Of a stretch of 45,761 nucleotides of DNA, positions 16,011-23,184 are shown one piece after another; position 1 is the stretch's first letter; every line of letters starts with the position of its first letter. The notes beneath the pieces are model-generated. The model was given only the letters and a program-made list of their open reading frames with translations, had not been told where the DNA came from and searched no databases. The position numbers and the translations under genes are program-made. This DNA is from Dehalococcoidia bacterium (lineage in GTDB: Bacteria > Chloroflexota > Dehalococcoidia > Tepidiformales > Tepidiformaceae): the NCBI GenBank assembly GCA_020853755.1, contig JADYYG010000050.1, forward strand, positions 1 through 45,761. Direction: 5' to 3'.

Positions 16011-16070
16011 CGCTCAAAGCAACCACCGACGAAGGCCCCGGGAAACCGGGGCCTTTGCGTTGTGGGCTGA
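16011..16070 (+). repeat. 60-bp direct repeat, copy 1, containing terminator
   Basis: This 60-bp stretch after the PII stop matches 17414-17472 almost base for base outside the hairpin loop. Differences are one substitution in each flank, one inserted G, and the tetraloop, which is GAAA here and its reverse complement TTTC in copy 2. The two copies bracket a two-gene cassette. Confidence 0.8.
16032..16055 (+). terminator. Terminator of amt-PII operon
   Basis: AAGGCCCCGG pairs with CCGGGGCCTT around a stable GAAA tetraloop, followed by T and a short GCGTTGTG tract. It lies 34 bases after the PII stop. Confidence 0.75.
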
Positions 16071-16155
16071 GCCAGGGCGGAATCCCCTGTTGTATCATTT
16101 CGTTACCGGCACGAACCGGGCCGAATCCGGTTCATGCCCAGCCGGGAGCACGGGC

Positions 16156-16929
16156 ATGGCCAACTCTGAAATCGTCATCACCCTGTCGGGTTCGAAGATA
16201 GACTCCCGGCTGGTTGGGAAAACCATCAGCCTGCTTCGGGCTGCACTGGATGACATCGAAAAGAGCATTACGCAGGAGCCGCCACAGGCTGTTTGGGAGA
16301 CCGGTGACACGGAGGTGCGAGTGGTCGCCTCGGCCAACGGTGTGGACGCAGCGACCCTGGCCCAAATCCAGCACGATTTCCTTGATGGGTTTTCGGCCGC
16401 ATCCGGGCGCGAAACTCCATGGCCCGCAACCATTACGCCACGGGCGCGGCGCGCTATTAGCAACCTCATCCGCCAGGCGAACGAACTCGACGCAATCTCC
16501 GCTGGTGCGGAGTCCGGGCCGATGGTGCTTGTCACAGGAGACCAGGCACGTGCGAGCCGGGCGCTCGGAGCGGTAGAACGGACCTACACTGAGCATACGT
16601 CGATCGATGGCCGACTCGACCTGATCTCCGTCCGTGGACGGCCACGCTTCATCATTCAGGATTTCGCTACTGGAAAGCGCCTCCTCTGCCGGTTCGACGA
16701 CACGCTTATTTCTCGTGTGAAGGATGCTCTCGGCAAACGGGTGGTCATCGAAGGCGCCGTGAAGTTCCGTACTGACGGCCAACCCCTGTCCGTGAGCAGT
16801 GTCCAGAGCATTTGGACCCGGCCCGAACCCCTCCGCGCGATAGATGATCTGGCCGGCGCCGTGCCCAACTTCACCGGTGGGGAAGCGGCAGAAGCGTTCA
16901 CCCGTCGAAGGAGACGCGGCGGCAGGTGA
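16156..16929 (+). CDS. Unknown protein paired with PIN gene
   Basis: A 257-aa soluble protein, no family recognised. The N-terminal half is alternately strand and helix. The region about 150-225 (LDLISVRGRPRFIIQDFATGKRLLCRF, then GKRVVIEGAVKFRTDGQPLSV) looks like a beta-barrel nucleic-acid-binding or OB-like element. The tail is very basic (RRRRRGGR). The ATG at 16156 follows GGGAG; the longer frame from 15880 overlaps the PII gene and is rejected. Its stop overlaps the PIN start (GTGA), so it is probably an antitoxin-like partner. The pair sits alone between duplicated terminators. Function is inferred from linkage only. Confidence 0.75.
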   Translation: MANSEIVITLSGSKIDSRLVGKTISLLRAALDDIEKSITQEPPQAVWETGDTEVRVVASANGVDAATLAQIQHDFLDGFSAASGRETPWPATITPRARRAISNLIRQANELDAISAGAESGPMVLVTGDQARASRALGAVERTYTEHTSIDGRLDLISVRGRPRFIIQDFATGKRLLCRFDDTLISRVKDALGKRVVIEGAVKFRTDGQPLSVSSVQSIWTRPEPLRAIDDLAGAVPNFTGGEAAEAFTRRRRRGGR

Positions 16930-17411
16930 GCGGGGAGAAGCAATACTGGGACTCTGGCCTCTGGATAAACCTGATTACCAACCGCGAGCCGGCGAAAGTG
17001 CGGGCGATCCGAGCGCTGTGGCAAGCCGCTGCTCGCGGTGACGCCGAGATTATCCTATCGACATTCATCCTCACCGAGGTTCGCCCCAAGCCGGGCTTCG
17101 AAGCCGGCTACGAGGACGTGGTTGAACAACTGCTGGAAGCCGACTGGCCGTTTATCCGGTGGTACGCGGTTTCGCGACAGGTCGCCATCGCCGCCCGCGA
17201 CATCGCCTCGCACCACCCAGGCCTGACGCCCCCGGACACAATTCACATTGCGACGGCGCTCTACGCCGAAGCGGACGTGTTCTTCACGTTTGATGGAGAC
17301 CACGGGGACAAGAAGAAGCTCCGGCGCACACGCGACCTGCTTTACTACAACAATCTCATTGGGACGCCGCCGCTGCGGATTCAGACGCCGCCGGGCATCG
17401 AAGAGATCTAA
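16926..17411 (+). CDS. PIN-domain ribonuclease
   Basis: A 161-aa PIN-domain protein. Acidic residues expected to bind catalytic metal are Asp9 (YWDSGLW), Glu51 (LTEVRP), Asp104 (PPDTIHIATAL) and Asp123 or Asp125 (FTFDGD). The arrangement IHIATALYAEADVFFTFD is diagnostic of the fold. The GTG start overlaps the preceding stop by 4 bases. It is only distantly similar to the PIN toxin at 944-1420, and its partner is a large unknown protein rather than an RHH antitoxin. It likely cuts RNA when released, but this is family inference. Confidence 0.88.
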   Translation: MSGEKQYWDSGLWINLITNREPAKVRAIRALWQAAARGDAEIILSTFILTEVRPKPGFEAGYEDVVEQLLEADWPFIRWYAVSRQVAIAARDIASHHPGLTPPDTIHIATALYAEADVFFTFDGDHGDKKKLRRTRDLLYYNNLIGTPPLRIQTPPGIEEI

Positions 17412-17413
17412 CA

Positions 17414-17472
17414 CGCTCAACGCAACCACCACGAAGGCCCCGGTTTCCCGGGGCCTTCGCGTTGTGGGCTGA
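17414..17472 (+). repeat. 60-bp direct repeat, copy 2, containing terminator
   Basis: Matches 16011-16070 over its whole length, from CGCTCAA to GTGGGCTGA. The hairpin loop is inverted (TTTC instead of GAAA). It lies immediately after the PIN gene stop. Confidence 0.8.
17432..17459. terminator. Terminator after PIN gene
   Basis: CGAAGGCCCCGG pairs with CCGGGGCCTTCG around TTTC, a 12-bp stem. It lies between the converging PIN and cupredoxin lipoprotein genes and could serve both. It is nearly identical to the terminator of the PII gene. Confidence 0.75.
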
Positions 17473-17484
17473 ACGAAGATCCGG

Positions 17485-17946
17485 CTACTTCACCTCGAAG
17501 TCGATCTTCATCCCTTCCTTGAAGTGGTCGACGGTGCTGCCCGCTTCGCCGGGGACGAGGAGACAGGCGAGCACGTACTTGCCGGCAGGCAAATCGAGGA
17601 CGATTTCGCCGCTCTTGCCGATGGCCACGTCTTCGACTTCGCCGGTGTTTTCGAAGGTGCCGTCGTCCTTCACGCGCAGCACGGCGAGTTCGTGGACCAT
17701 CGTGGTGCTGGTGTTCGTGGCGATGAACTTCGTCGGCCCGGCCGCAACCGAGGGCTTATCGGGCATCATCTTGAACTCGATCATGTCCACCTTGACGGTG
17801 TCATTCGGAGCCTTCTTGGTGATGCGGAAGGAGGCGTCTTCGCTGTTGCCGCCGTCGTCATCATCGCCGCAGGCAGCCGCGACGAAGGCGGCGCCGGTGA
17901 GGGCGAGGCAGGCAAGAGAGAGGCGGAAGGGGATTCTGGCGAGCAT
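17485..17946 (-). CDS. Cupredoxin-like lipoprotein, type 1 copper
   Basis: A 153-aa exported lipoprotein. A hydrophobic signal ends at VAAAC26, followed by an Asp-rich linker. The remaining domain is a beta sandwich with type 1 copper ligands visible as His85 (MVHEL), Cys128 (VLACLL), His141 and Met146 (DHFKEGM). The long Cys-to-His loop (12 residues) recalls sulfocyanin-like proteins. It probably carries electrons outside the membrane, for example between the bc-type complex encoded at 36555-40820 and an oxidase. The ATG at 17946 is chosen over the longer frame because AAGGA precedes it and the signal peptide starts there. A DtxR-like box lies upstream. Confidence 0.82.
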   Translation of the reverse strand: MLARIPFRLSLACLALTGAAFVAAACGDDDDGGNSEDASFRITKKAPNDTVKVDMIEFKMMPDKPSVAAGPTKFIATNTSTTMVHELAVLRVKDDGTFENTGEVEDVAIGKSGEIVLDLPAGKYVLACLLVPGEAGSTVDHFKEGMKIDFEVK

Positions 17947-17984
17947 AGGTATCCTTACGGTGATGTGACTGTAGTCCGAACCGT

Positions 17985-18003
17985 TGTGATTAGTCTTACC
18001 TAA
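17985..18003 (-). promoter_or_regulatory. DtxR/IdeR-like metal box
   Basis: Read on the minus strand the site is TTAGGTAAGACTAATCACA, matching 14 of 19 positions of the DtxR/IdeR consensus as I recall it, including the inner dyad ATTAG-n6-CTAAT. It lies 38 bases before the cupredoxin ATG, in the promoter region. Regulation by iron or manganese is inferred. Confidence 0.4.
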
Positions 18004-18088
18004 TCTTTCGGTCACGTCAAAGCTACCGCGCGGGCGACGCGCAGGGCCGGCCCACACTGAGTCCGCCACCGCGGCCTGCGCCGCGCCC

Positions 18089-18094
18089 TATACT
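18089..18094 (+). promoter_or_regulatory. -10 box TATACT of enoyl-CoA hydratase gene
   Basis: TATACT is one base from consensus and lies 35 bases before the ATG at 18130; no clear -35 box precedes it. An AGGA ribosome site is at about 18114. Confidence 0.4.
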
Positions 18095-18129
18095 TCGGCC
18101 AAACTCCTAAGACAGGACACGAGCCACAC

Positions 18130-18921
18130 ATGCCTGATGTCATCGTCGAGCGCGCCGGGGGCGTGCTGGTCCTCACCCTCAACCGCCCGGAGCGCATGAA
18201 CTCCATGGGCGGAACCCTCCTCCCCGACCTCAACGCCGCGATCCTCGAAGGGCGCGCCGATGACCGGGTTCGCGCCATCGTGGTCACCGGTGCCGGCCGC
18301 GCCTGGTGCGCCGGCGCCGACCTCCAGGCGATGGGCAGCGGCGCGCCGAACGAGAACAGCAAGCGCTGGAACGCCCTTGACCCGATTGGCGAGGTGGGCC
18401 GCACCGTGCTCAACATCCGCTACGCCGACAAGCCGATGATCGCGGCCGTGAACGGGGTGACGGTTGGCGGCGGCTTTGGGCTCTGCTCCGCCTTCGATAT
18501 CCGCATCGCCAACGACCAGGCGCGCTTTTCGACGGTCTTCATCAAGCGCGCACTCGCGCCGGACTGCGGCCTCTCGTGGTTCCTGCCCCGGCTCGTCGGA
18601 CCGGAGCGCGCTGCCGAGTTGTTCTTCAGCGGCCGGATGGTCGATGCGAACGAGGCGAAGGAACTCGGCATCGTCTCGAAGGTGGTGCCGCACGATTCGC
18701 TGATGGACGCCGCCCTTGAACTCGGCAACACCATCGCCAATTCCCCGCCATCGGCGATGGTGCTCACGCGCCGCGCCATCCACAACAGCCTGACGGCCAC
18801 CCTCGAATCACAGCTCGAGTTCGAATGGGTGAACCAGAAGAGTTGCCTGCGCGCGCCCGAGTTCCAGGAGGGCGTGAAGTCCTTCCTCGAAAAGCGTGAG
18901 CCGGACTGGTCGAAGTTCTAA
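18130..18921 (+). CDS. Enoyl-CoA hydratase/isomerase family, PaaG-like
   Basis: A 263-aa crotonase-fold enzyme. The CoA/oxyanion elements are GAGRAWCAGADLQAM (about 55-69) and AAVNGVTVGGGFGLCSAFDIRIA (about 104-126). At the second catalytic position the usual Glu of hydratases is Asp145, in LAPDCGLSWFLPRLVG. This pattern is shared with PaaG-type isomerases and some delta-isomerases, so double-bond shift rather than hydration is possible. It is cytoplasmic and expected in fatty-acid or aromatic-acid CoA degradation. It stands alone, without thiolase or dehydrogenase neighbours, so the pathway cannot be fixed. Confidence 0.93.
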   Translation: MPDVIVERAGGVLVLTLNRPERMNSMGGTLLPDLNAAILEGRADDRVRAIVVTGAGRAWCAGADLQAMGSGAPNENSKRWNALDPIGEVGRTVLNIRYADKPMIAAVNGVTVGGGFGLCSAFDIRIANDQARFSTVFIKRALAPDCGLSWFLPRLVGPERAAELFFSGRMVDANEAKELGIVSKVVPHDSLMDAALELGNTIANSPPSAMVLTRRAIHNSLTATLESQLEFEWVNQKSCLRAPEFQEGVKSFLEKREPDWSKF

Positions 18922-18947
18922 GCCGGCACTTCGCGCAAGACAGCAAA

Positions 18948-18980
18948 CGGCCCGCGAACCGGGATGCCGGTCGCGGGCCG
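18948..18980. terminator. Convergent terminator hairpin
   Basis: CGGCCCGCGAACCGG pairs with CCGGTCGCGGGCCG around GATG with one bulged A, between the converging enoyl-CoA hydratase and YceI genes. An AAA run on the 5' side would give UUU for the minus-strand transcript. Confidence 0.6.
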
Positions 18981-19001
18981 CATGGTGTTCGAACGAGGAG
19001 C

Positions 19002-19544
19002 TTACTTGCGGAGCAGTTCGACCTCGATGTTGAGCTTCACGTCGTCGCCGACGAGGAAGCCGCCGGCTTCGAGGGCCGTGTTCCAGACCATGCCGAAGTC
19101 CTTCCGGTTGACCTTGCCGTCGAGGCTCAGGCCGACGCGGCTGCCGCCCCACGGGTCCTTGAGTGGGCCGGTGACTTCGCCGTCGAGAACGACTTCGGTC
19201 GTGATCCCGCGAATCGTGAGGTCGCCGGTGACCTTCCAGTCGCCGCCGTCCGGTTCGATCTTCTTCGTGACGAAGGTGATCTGCGGGTTGTTCTCAACGT
19301 CGAAGAAGTCCGGCGACTTCAGGTGCCCGTCGCGGTCGGCCTGGCCGGTGTCGATACTCGCGGACTGGATAGTGACCGTGGCGTTGGAGCGGCTGAAGTC
19401 GCTCTCGTCGATCTGAGCGGCGACGTTGAACTCCTTGAAGCGGCCCTTCACCTTCGCGATAAGCATGTGCTTGACGGCGAATTCGAGCGAGGAGTGATTT
19501 GGTTCGACAACGTAGGTGGCGAGAGCGGGCTCGGCAGTGGTCAT
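19002..19544 (-). CDS. YceI-family lipocalin-like protein
   Basis: A 180-aa YceI-family protein, an extended beta barrel that in structural homologues holds a polyisoprenoid such as a quinone precursor. Motifs: YVVEPNHSSLEFAVKHMLIAKVKGRFKEF at the N-terminus, the DASI-like IDTGQADRDGHLKSPDFFDVENNPQITF core, and GDLTIRGITTEVVLDGEV. No signal peptide is present, so this copy is cytoplasmic. It is divergent from an HxlR regulator 117 bases away that likely controls it. GGAGC precedes the ATG. Confidence 0.95.
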   Translation of the reverse strand: MTTAEPALATYVVEPNHSSLEFAVKHMLIAKVKGRFKEFNVAAQIDESDFSRSNATVTIQSASIDTGQADRDGHLKSPDFFDVENNPQITFVTKKIEPDGGDWKVTGDLTIRGITTEVVLDGEVTGPLKDPWGGSRVGLSLDGKVNRKDFGMVWNTALEAGGFLVGDDVKLNIEVELLRK

Positions 19545-19565
19545 TGGGTTGCTCCTTATTATTTA

Positions 19566-19603
19566 TTGCCTGGCAACGTGATAGTGCTAAGATACTGTCA
19601 GTA
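19566..19603 (+). promoter_or_regulatory. hxlR-type promoter with TACTG-n-CAGTA operator
   Basis: TTGCCT (19566-19571) and TAAGAT (19588-19593), 16 bases apart, form a plausible promoter for the plus-strand HxlR gene. The dyad TACTG-T-CAGTA at 19593-19603 overlaps the -10 box and start site, where a repressor would act. The opposite YceI promoter shares the same 117-base gap. Confidence 0.4.
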
Positions 19604-19661
19604 GCTGAGAAGTGTCAAGCAGGCTACAGATAATTAGGAACGGAGGTGTTAGAATCCCGCC

Positions 19662-20030
19662 ATGGCAAATGCCGCATCACAGGAACACCCGCTCCTCTCC
19701 GCTTACTGCCCGCTGTACCAGGATGCGGTGGAGCTCATCGGCCGGCGCTGGACCGGCGCCATCGTGCGTACGCTGCTGACCGGCTCCACGCGCTTCGGCG
19801 AGATCCTCGCGAGCATCCCCGGCCTTTCCGACCGGCTGCTCTCGGAGCGACTGCGCGAACTCGAGGCTGCGGGCGTGGTTACGCGAACCGTCTTCCCGGA
19901 GGTTCCGGTGCGCATCGAATACGAGCTGACCGAGAAGGGCCACGAACTCGAGGCGATCGTCGGTGCGATTGGCGACTGGGCCGACCGCTGGGGCCGGGGC
20001 AACCGCCACGAGGATCACGCCTCAGCCTGA
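19662..20030 (+). CDS. HxlR-family winged-helix regulator
   Basis: A 122-aa HxlR-type regulator. It has the conserved opening YCPLYQDAVELIGRRW with Cys16, the HTH at FGEILASIPGLSDRLLSERLRELEAAGVV (about 47-75) and the wing VPVRIEYELTEKG. Cys16 is the only cysteine. In HxlR relatives such as YodB a single N-terminal Cys senses quinones, aldehydes or oxidants by thiol modification, so a similar sensor is likely here. It is divergent from the YceI gene, a quinone-binding family, which supports that reading. GGAGG lies just before the start. Confidence 0.93.
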   Translation: MANAASQEHPLLSAYCPLYQDAVELIGRRWTGAIVRTLLTGSTRFGEILASIPGLSDRLLSERLRELEAAGVVTRTVFPEVPVRIEYELTEKGHELEAIVGAIGDWADRWGRGNRHEDHASA

Positions 20031-20038
20031 GCACCCCG

Positions 20039-20067
20039 TTTACAGCCTCTACGGGCTGGCATAGAGT
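20039..20067 (+). promoter_or_regulatory. Promoter of LysM lipoprotein gene
   Basis: TTTACA (20039-20044) and TAGAGT (20062-20067) are separated by exactly 17 bases, 21 bases before the ATG at 20089. Confidence 0.45.
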
Positions 20068-20088
20068 GCGCGCCAACAGGGGCCGCGC

Positions 20089-20481
20089 ATGTACCGTTTC
20101 GCTGGCGCCATCGTGATTGTCCTGCTCGCTGCCTGCGGCGGGGGCAGTTCGTCCCCGGGTGACCCGTTCGGGAAGAACTCGACCGCGACGCCCACGCCCT
20201 CACAGCAGGTGGCCGGCGCGCGCGACACACCAACGACCGCTCCGACCGCGCAGCCCACGGCGCCTTCCGAATACACCGTCGTCGCCGGTGACACACTCTC
20301 CGAGATCGCGGCGCGCTTCAACACCGACGTCGCGACGCTCGTAACCCTCAACAGCCTCTCCGACCCGAACGCGATCGCTGTCGGGCAGGTCTTGCGCATC
20401 ACCGGCGCGGCAGGGACTCCGCCAGCGGGGACGCCTTCAGCGGAAGCATCCGCCTCGCCAACGGCATCACCCACCCAGTAG
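20089..20481 (+). CDS. LysM-domain lipoprotein
   Basis: A 130-aa exported lipoprotein. The signal peptide ends at the lipobox LLAAC16, then a Ser/Thr/Pro/Ala linker (17-60), one LysM domain (about 61-104: YTVVAGDTLSEIAARFN to VGQVLRI) and a Pro/Ser/Ala tail. LysM binds N-acetylglucosamine-containing cell-wall glycan, so the protein should bridge membrane and wall. No enzymatic domain is attached. The same domain is used six times in the cytochrome at 36555-38396. It converges with the selenoprotein gene 10 bases away. Confidence 0.9.
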   Translation: MYRFAGAIVIVLLAACGGGSSSPGDPFGKNSTATPTPSQQVAGARDTPTTAPTAQPTAPSEYTVVAGDTLSEIAARFNTDVATLVTLNSLSDPNAIAVGQVLRITGAAGTPPAGTPSAEASASPTASPTQ

Positions 20482-20491
20482 GAACGCCCGG

Positions 20492-21400
20492 TCAGGCGTC
20501 TCCGAACTTCTCTTTGCGCAGCGCCTGACGGCGGCGGCGATCCTCGCCAGCTGCGAGCAGCGCCTCGCGCTCAGCTACATCGACGTGCATGAAGTTCATC
20601 CGCCAGTCGTCGACCGGCCAGCGGAACGGCGTGCGCACGGTTGTCCCCGGCGTCTCAGCTGTTTCGAAGAGCCGCAGCGCCATCCGCGCGATCTCCACTT
20701 GCATGGCCGGATTGCCCGGGGCGCCCGCCGGGTTACCCAGCGGGAAGTCGGTGAAGAGGAAGCGGGGCGCACCCGCCTGCTCCACGATGTCGCGCGCGGA
20801 ACCGAGCACCACCGTGGGGATGCCGTTCGCTTCGAGATGCCGTGCCGTGAGACTCACGGACTGGTGGCAGACCGGTCAGAGGCCGACGAGGAGCGTGGCA
20901 TCGACCCCGTCCTCGCGGAGGTACTCGAGCACGGCCGGGGCGTCCTGCGAGTTGGTCTTGCGCTGGCTGTACTCGGTCGGGACGCCGTAAAAGCGCGGCG
21001 AAACGTCGCGGATGCGGCCCTCGGCAGCCAGCTTCTTGAGCGCGGTCACCGGCAGGAACGACCCGAGGTCGTCGGTGTTCGTCGCTTCCTTGTCCCAGGC
21101 GAGGTCCATCGTGAACATGCGCGCGGGCAAGGGATCGCAGGGCGCGGCGTAGGCGTGCTTCGGCGGCCGGTCGACGAGGTCCAGGTGGTCCTGCCCGGTC
21201 CAGAGCGAAGTGGTCGTGATCACGCCGATGCGGGATTCACTCAGCGGCTTCGCCAGCGGCGTGAACGGGATCTCGGTGTTGTAGGCCCAGCGGTACGGGT
21301 TGCCGAACCCCTGGGCGAGGTAGTACTCGCGCGACTTATCGATGTAGCTGACGAACACCCGGCGCGCCGGGTCTGGCGTTGCTGATTCCTGGAACCCCAT
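20492..21400 (-). CDS. Selenoprotein B family (GrdB/PrdB-like), in-frame TGA as Sec175
   Basis: Two open segments (21400 to 20879 and 20875 to 20492) share one frame and are split only by TGA at 20878-20876. The junction reads ATLLVGL-U-PVCHQSVSLTARHLEANG, the UxxC redox motif of the glycine/sarcosine/betaine/D-proline reductase selenoprotein B family, so the TGA is read as Sec175 with Cys178. The N-terminal part (PFTPLAKPLSESRIGVITTTSLW) and the later RFLFTDFPLGNPAGAPGNPAMQ match this family. The ATG at 21400 follows GGAGGG; total 302 aa. A SECIS-like hairpin starts 16 bases after the TGA. Substrate is unknown; a reductase role is family inference. Reading it as two proteins or a pseudogene is much less likely. 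Confidence 0.82.
20838..20869 (-). promoter_or_regulatory. Bacterial SECIS-like hairpin
   Basis: After the TGA, CCGTGA (20859-20854) pairs with TCACGG around a GTC loop, and below an internal loop TGCC (20869-20866) pairs with GGCA (20841-20838). The apical loop lies about 22 bases after the TGA and starts with G, as expected for SelB-binding hairpins. Confidence 0.6.
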
Positions 21401-21559
21401 TGGACCCTCCAGCCAGTTGGCATGATGCGTGCGGCGGCGCTGCCCGCATCCTACAGAGAAGGCGCGAGGGTTTCGACCGGTAGCCACCCGGGGTGACACC
21501 CGGCACTGGGCGATCCCGTGCGGGTGGCGCTACCCTGTCGCCCGCACGGAGGGAACACC

Positions 21560-22111
21560 ATGACCACGCTGCCAAACCGGCCCAACGCCGCCCTGCTTGT
21601 CGTCGACGTCCAGGCCGGCGTCGTGGCGGGCGCGCATGAGCGCGATGCCGTCGTCGCGAACATCGCCGAACTCGTCGAACGCGCCCGCAACGAACGGACG
21701 CCGATCGTCTGGGTGCAACACCACGACGAGGGCCTCGTGCGCGGGTCGGCCGAATGGCAGATCGTCCCCGAACTCGAACCGCGGGCGGCCGAGCCAGTCG
21801 TCGAGAAGCGCTACGGCGATTCGTTCGATGGCACGCTGCTGGAGGAGATCCTCGGCCGTCTGGGCGTCGGCAAGCTCGTGGTGGTAGGCGCGCAGACCGA
21901 CTTCTGCATCCGCAGCACAATCCATGGTGCGCTGGTCCGCGGCTACGACACGACGCTCGTCGCAGACGCGCACACCACGGAGGACCTCACGCAGTACGGT
22001 GCGCCGCCACCGGCCCAGGTCATCGCCCACACGAACGCGTACTGGAGCTTCCAGAAGGCGCCCGGCCGCACCGCGGGTACGGCCGCGACGAAGGATGTGC
22101 GCTTCGACTAA
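21560..22111 (+). CDS. Isochorismatase-family cysteine hydrolase
   Basis: A 183-aa hydrolase of the isochorismatase/nicotinamidase superfamily. The catalytic triad is visible as Asp16 (LLVVDVQ), Lys83 (VVEKRYGDSF) and Cys116 (GAQTDFCIRST). The Asp-x-Gln opening and the cis-peptide region before Cys116 are typical. It is cytoplasmic; substrates in this family include amides, carbamates and isochorismate, and sequence does not choose among them. The ATG at 21560 has GGAGGG at 21548-21553; an upstream in-frame start at 21518 lacks one. Confidence 0.93.
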   Translation: MTTLPNRPNAALLVVDVQAGVVAGAHERDAVVANIAELVERARNERTPIVWVQHHDEGLVRGSAEWQIVPELEPRAAEPVVEKRYGDSFDGTLLEEILGRLGVGKLVVVGAQTDFCIRSTIHGALVRGYDTTLVADAHTTEDLTQYGAPPPAQVIAHTNAYWSFQKAPGRTAGTAATKDVRFD

Positions 22112-22128
22112 CGCCGGAGCGCCTGCCC

Positions 22129-23070
22129 CTATGGCTTGATGCCGCCGAGCAGCGTGGCCGGGTCCAGGATGACGCCCTGGCCCGAGGGGATGAGCGCGAT
22201 CTGGATGTTGTCGCCGAGTTTCTGGATCGCCTGGAACTGGATGACCTCGGGCGTGAGCGAAGCGGCGAGCGCCTTGTTCGCGTCAGCCTGGCCGTTCGCG
22301 CGCTCGCGGGTGGCGTTCGCTTCGCCCTTGGCCGTCTCCACCGCCTGCTCGGCTTCGAACTGCTTCTGCTTCACCTTCTCCTGCTCTCGGAGGGCGTCCT
22401 GGGCGGCGATCTGCTTCTGCTCGATGGCCTGCTTGAACTCCGGCCGGAAGTCGATGTTGTCGATGAGCAGGTCATTTATCTGGATGGAGTACGGCCCCAG
22501 TTCGTTCGAAAGCCGCTGCTGCACGGCCCGCCGGATGGCCTCCCGGTTCGGCCCGACGTCGACCGTCTGGTACTTCACGGTCTCCTCTTTGAAGAAGTTG
22601 AAGACACGCGGCTCGATGAGCACGTCGAACCAGTTCGGGCCGACCTCGCGGTAGAGCTTCTGGACGGCCGACGGGAGCACGGAGTAGTTCAGGGTGGCGA
22701 TCACGAAGACGTCCTGCGTCTCCTGCGAGAAGGCTGTTATGTCTTCGAACTTGTGGCGCTGCACCTGCACGCTTGCCGTGCGCATGGTCTGCCAGGGGGC
22801 GATGAACTGGAGGCCCTCTTCCCGCTGGCCGATGATTTCACCGAACTGGTAGACCACGCCGACGTGGCCGGCTTCGATCGGCTTCACCGTCGCGGTCACC
22901 GTGTGGAGGCCGGCCCAGATGGCGAAGACGACGCCGGCCGCCACCATCGCAATGGTCCCGCGGAAGCGCTCGGGCGACCCGCTGGCGGCTCCGCTGCGGG
23001 CGGCCCTGCCGACAAGGAAGACGGCGCCGCAAATCACCAGCGCCGCAATCATGCTCACTACCCAGGTCAT
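22129..23070 (-). CDS. SPFH/prohibitin-family membrane protein
   Basis: A 313-aa protein with two hydrophobic segments (about 1-24 and 38-60) and then an SPFH (band 7) domain from VKPIEAGHVGVVYQFGEI (about 62-80) to LIDNIDFRPEFKQAIEQKQIA (near 218). A long charged coiled coil (about 215-265, rich in Glu, Gln, Lys and Ala) follows, then a short hydrophobic tail. Family members oligomerise at the membrane and chaperone proteases or membrane complexes. Prohibitin-like order is clear; the partner is not encoded here. It converges with the isochorismatase gene and is divergent from the GNAT gene. Confidence 0.93.
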   Translation of the reverse strand: MTWVVSMIAALVICGAVFLVGRAARSGAASGSPERFRGTIAMVAAGVVFAIWAGLHTVTATVKPIEAGHVGVVYQFGEIIGQREEGLQFIAPWQTMRTASVQVQRHKFEDITAFSQETQDVFVIATLNYSVLPSAVQKLYREVGPNWFDVLIEPRVFNFFKEETVKYQTVDVGPNREAIRRAVQQRLSNELGPYSIQINDLLIDNIDFRPEFKQAIEQKQIAAQDALREQEKVKQKQFEAEQAVETAKGEANATRERANGQADANKALAASLTPEVIQFQAIQKLGDNIQIALIPSGQGVILDPATLLGGIKP

Positions 23071-23172
23071 CGTTTCCTCCTCCGGTGACCCGCAACTTTA
23101 CTGGCCCGGCGGCTACCCCGCCTCACCCACCGCACCGTCGGCGTCCGAAACACCGCTGTAGCACGCGCTCCC

Positions 23173-23178
23173 TACACT
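23173..23178 (+). promoter_or_regulatory. -10 box TACACT of leaderless GNAT gene
   Basis: TACACT ends 6 bases before the GTG at 23185, so transcription would begin at the start codon itself. No ribosome site is seen before the GTG, which agrees with a leaderless mRNA. Confidence 0.45.
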
Positions 23179-23184
23179 CGCCTT

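Noticed and set aside
18980..18995. tRNA T-loop-like GTTCGAA sequences here and at several other sites
   Set aside because: No paired arms, acceptor stem or anticodon loop could be drawn around any of them.
20876..20878. TGA as a nonsense mutation splitting a pseudogene
   Set aside because: The TGA falls exactly at the redox Sec/Cys position of a known selenoprotein family, both sides are conserved, and a SECIS-like hairpin follows. A pseudogene would not predict these together.
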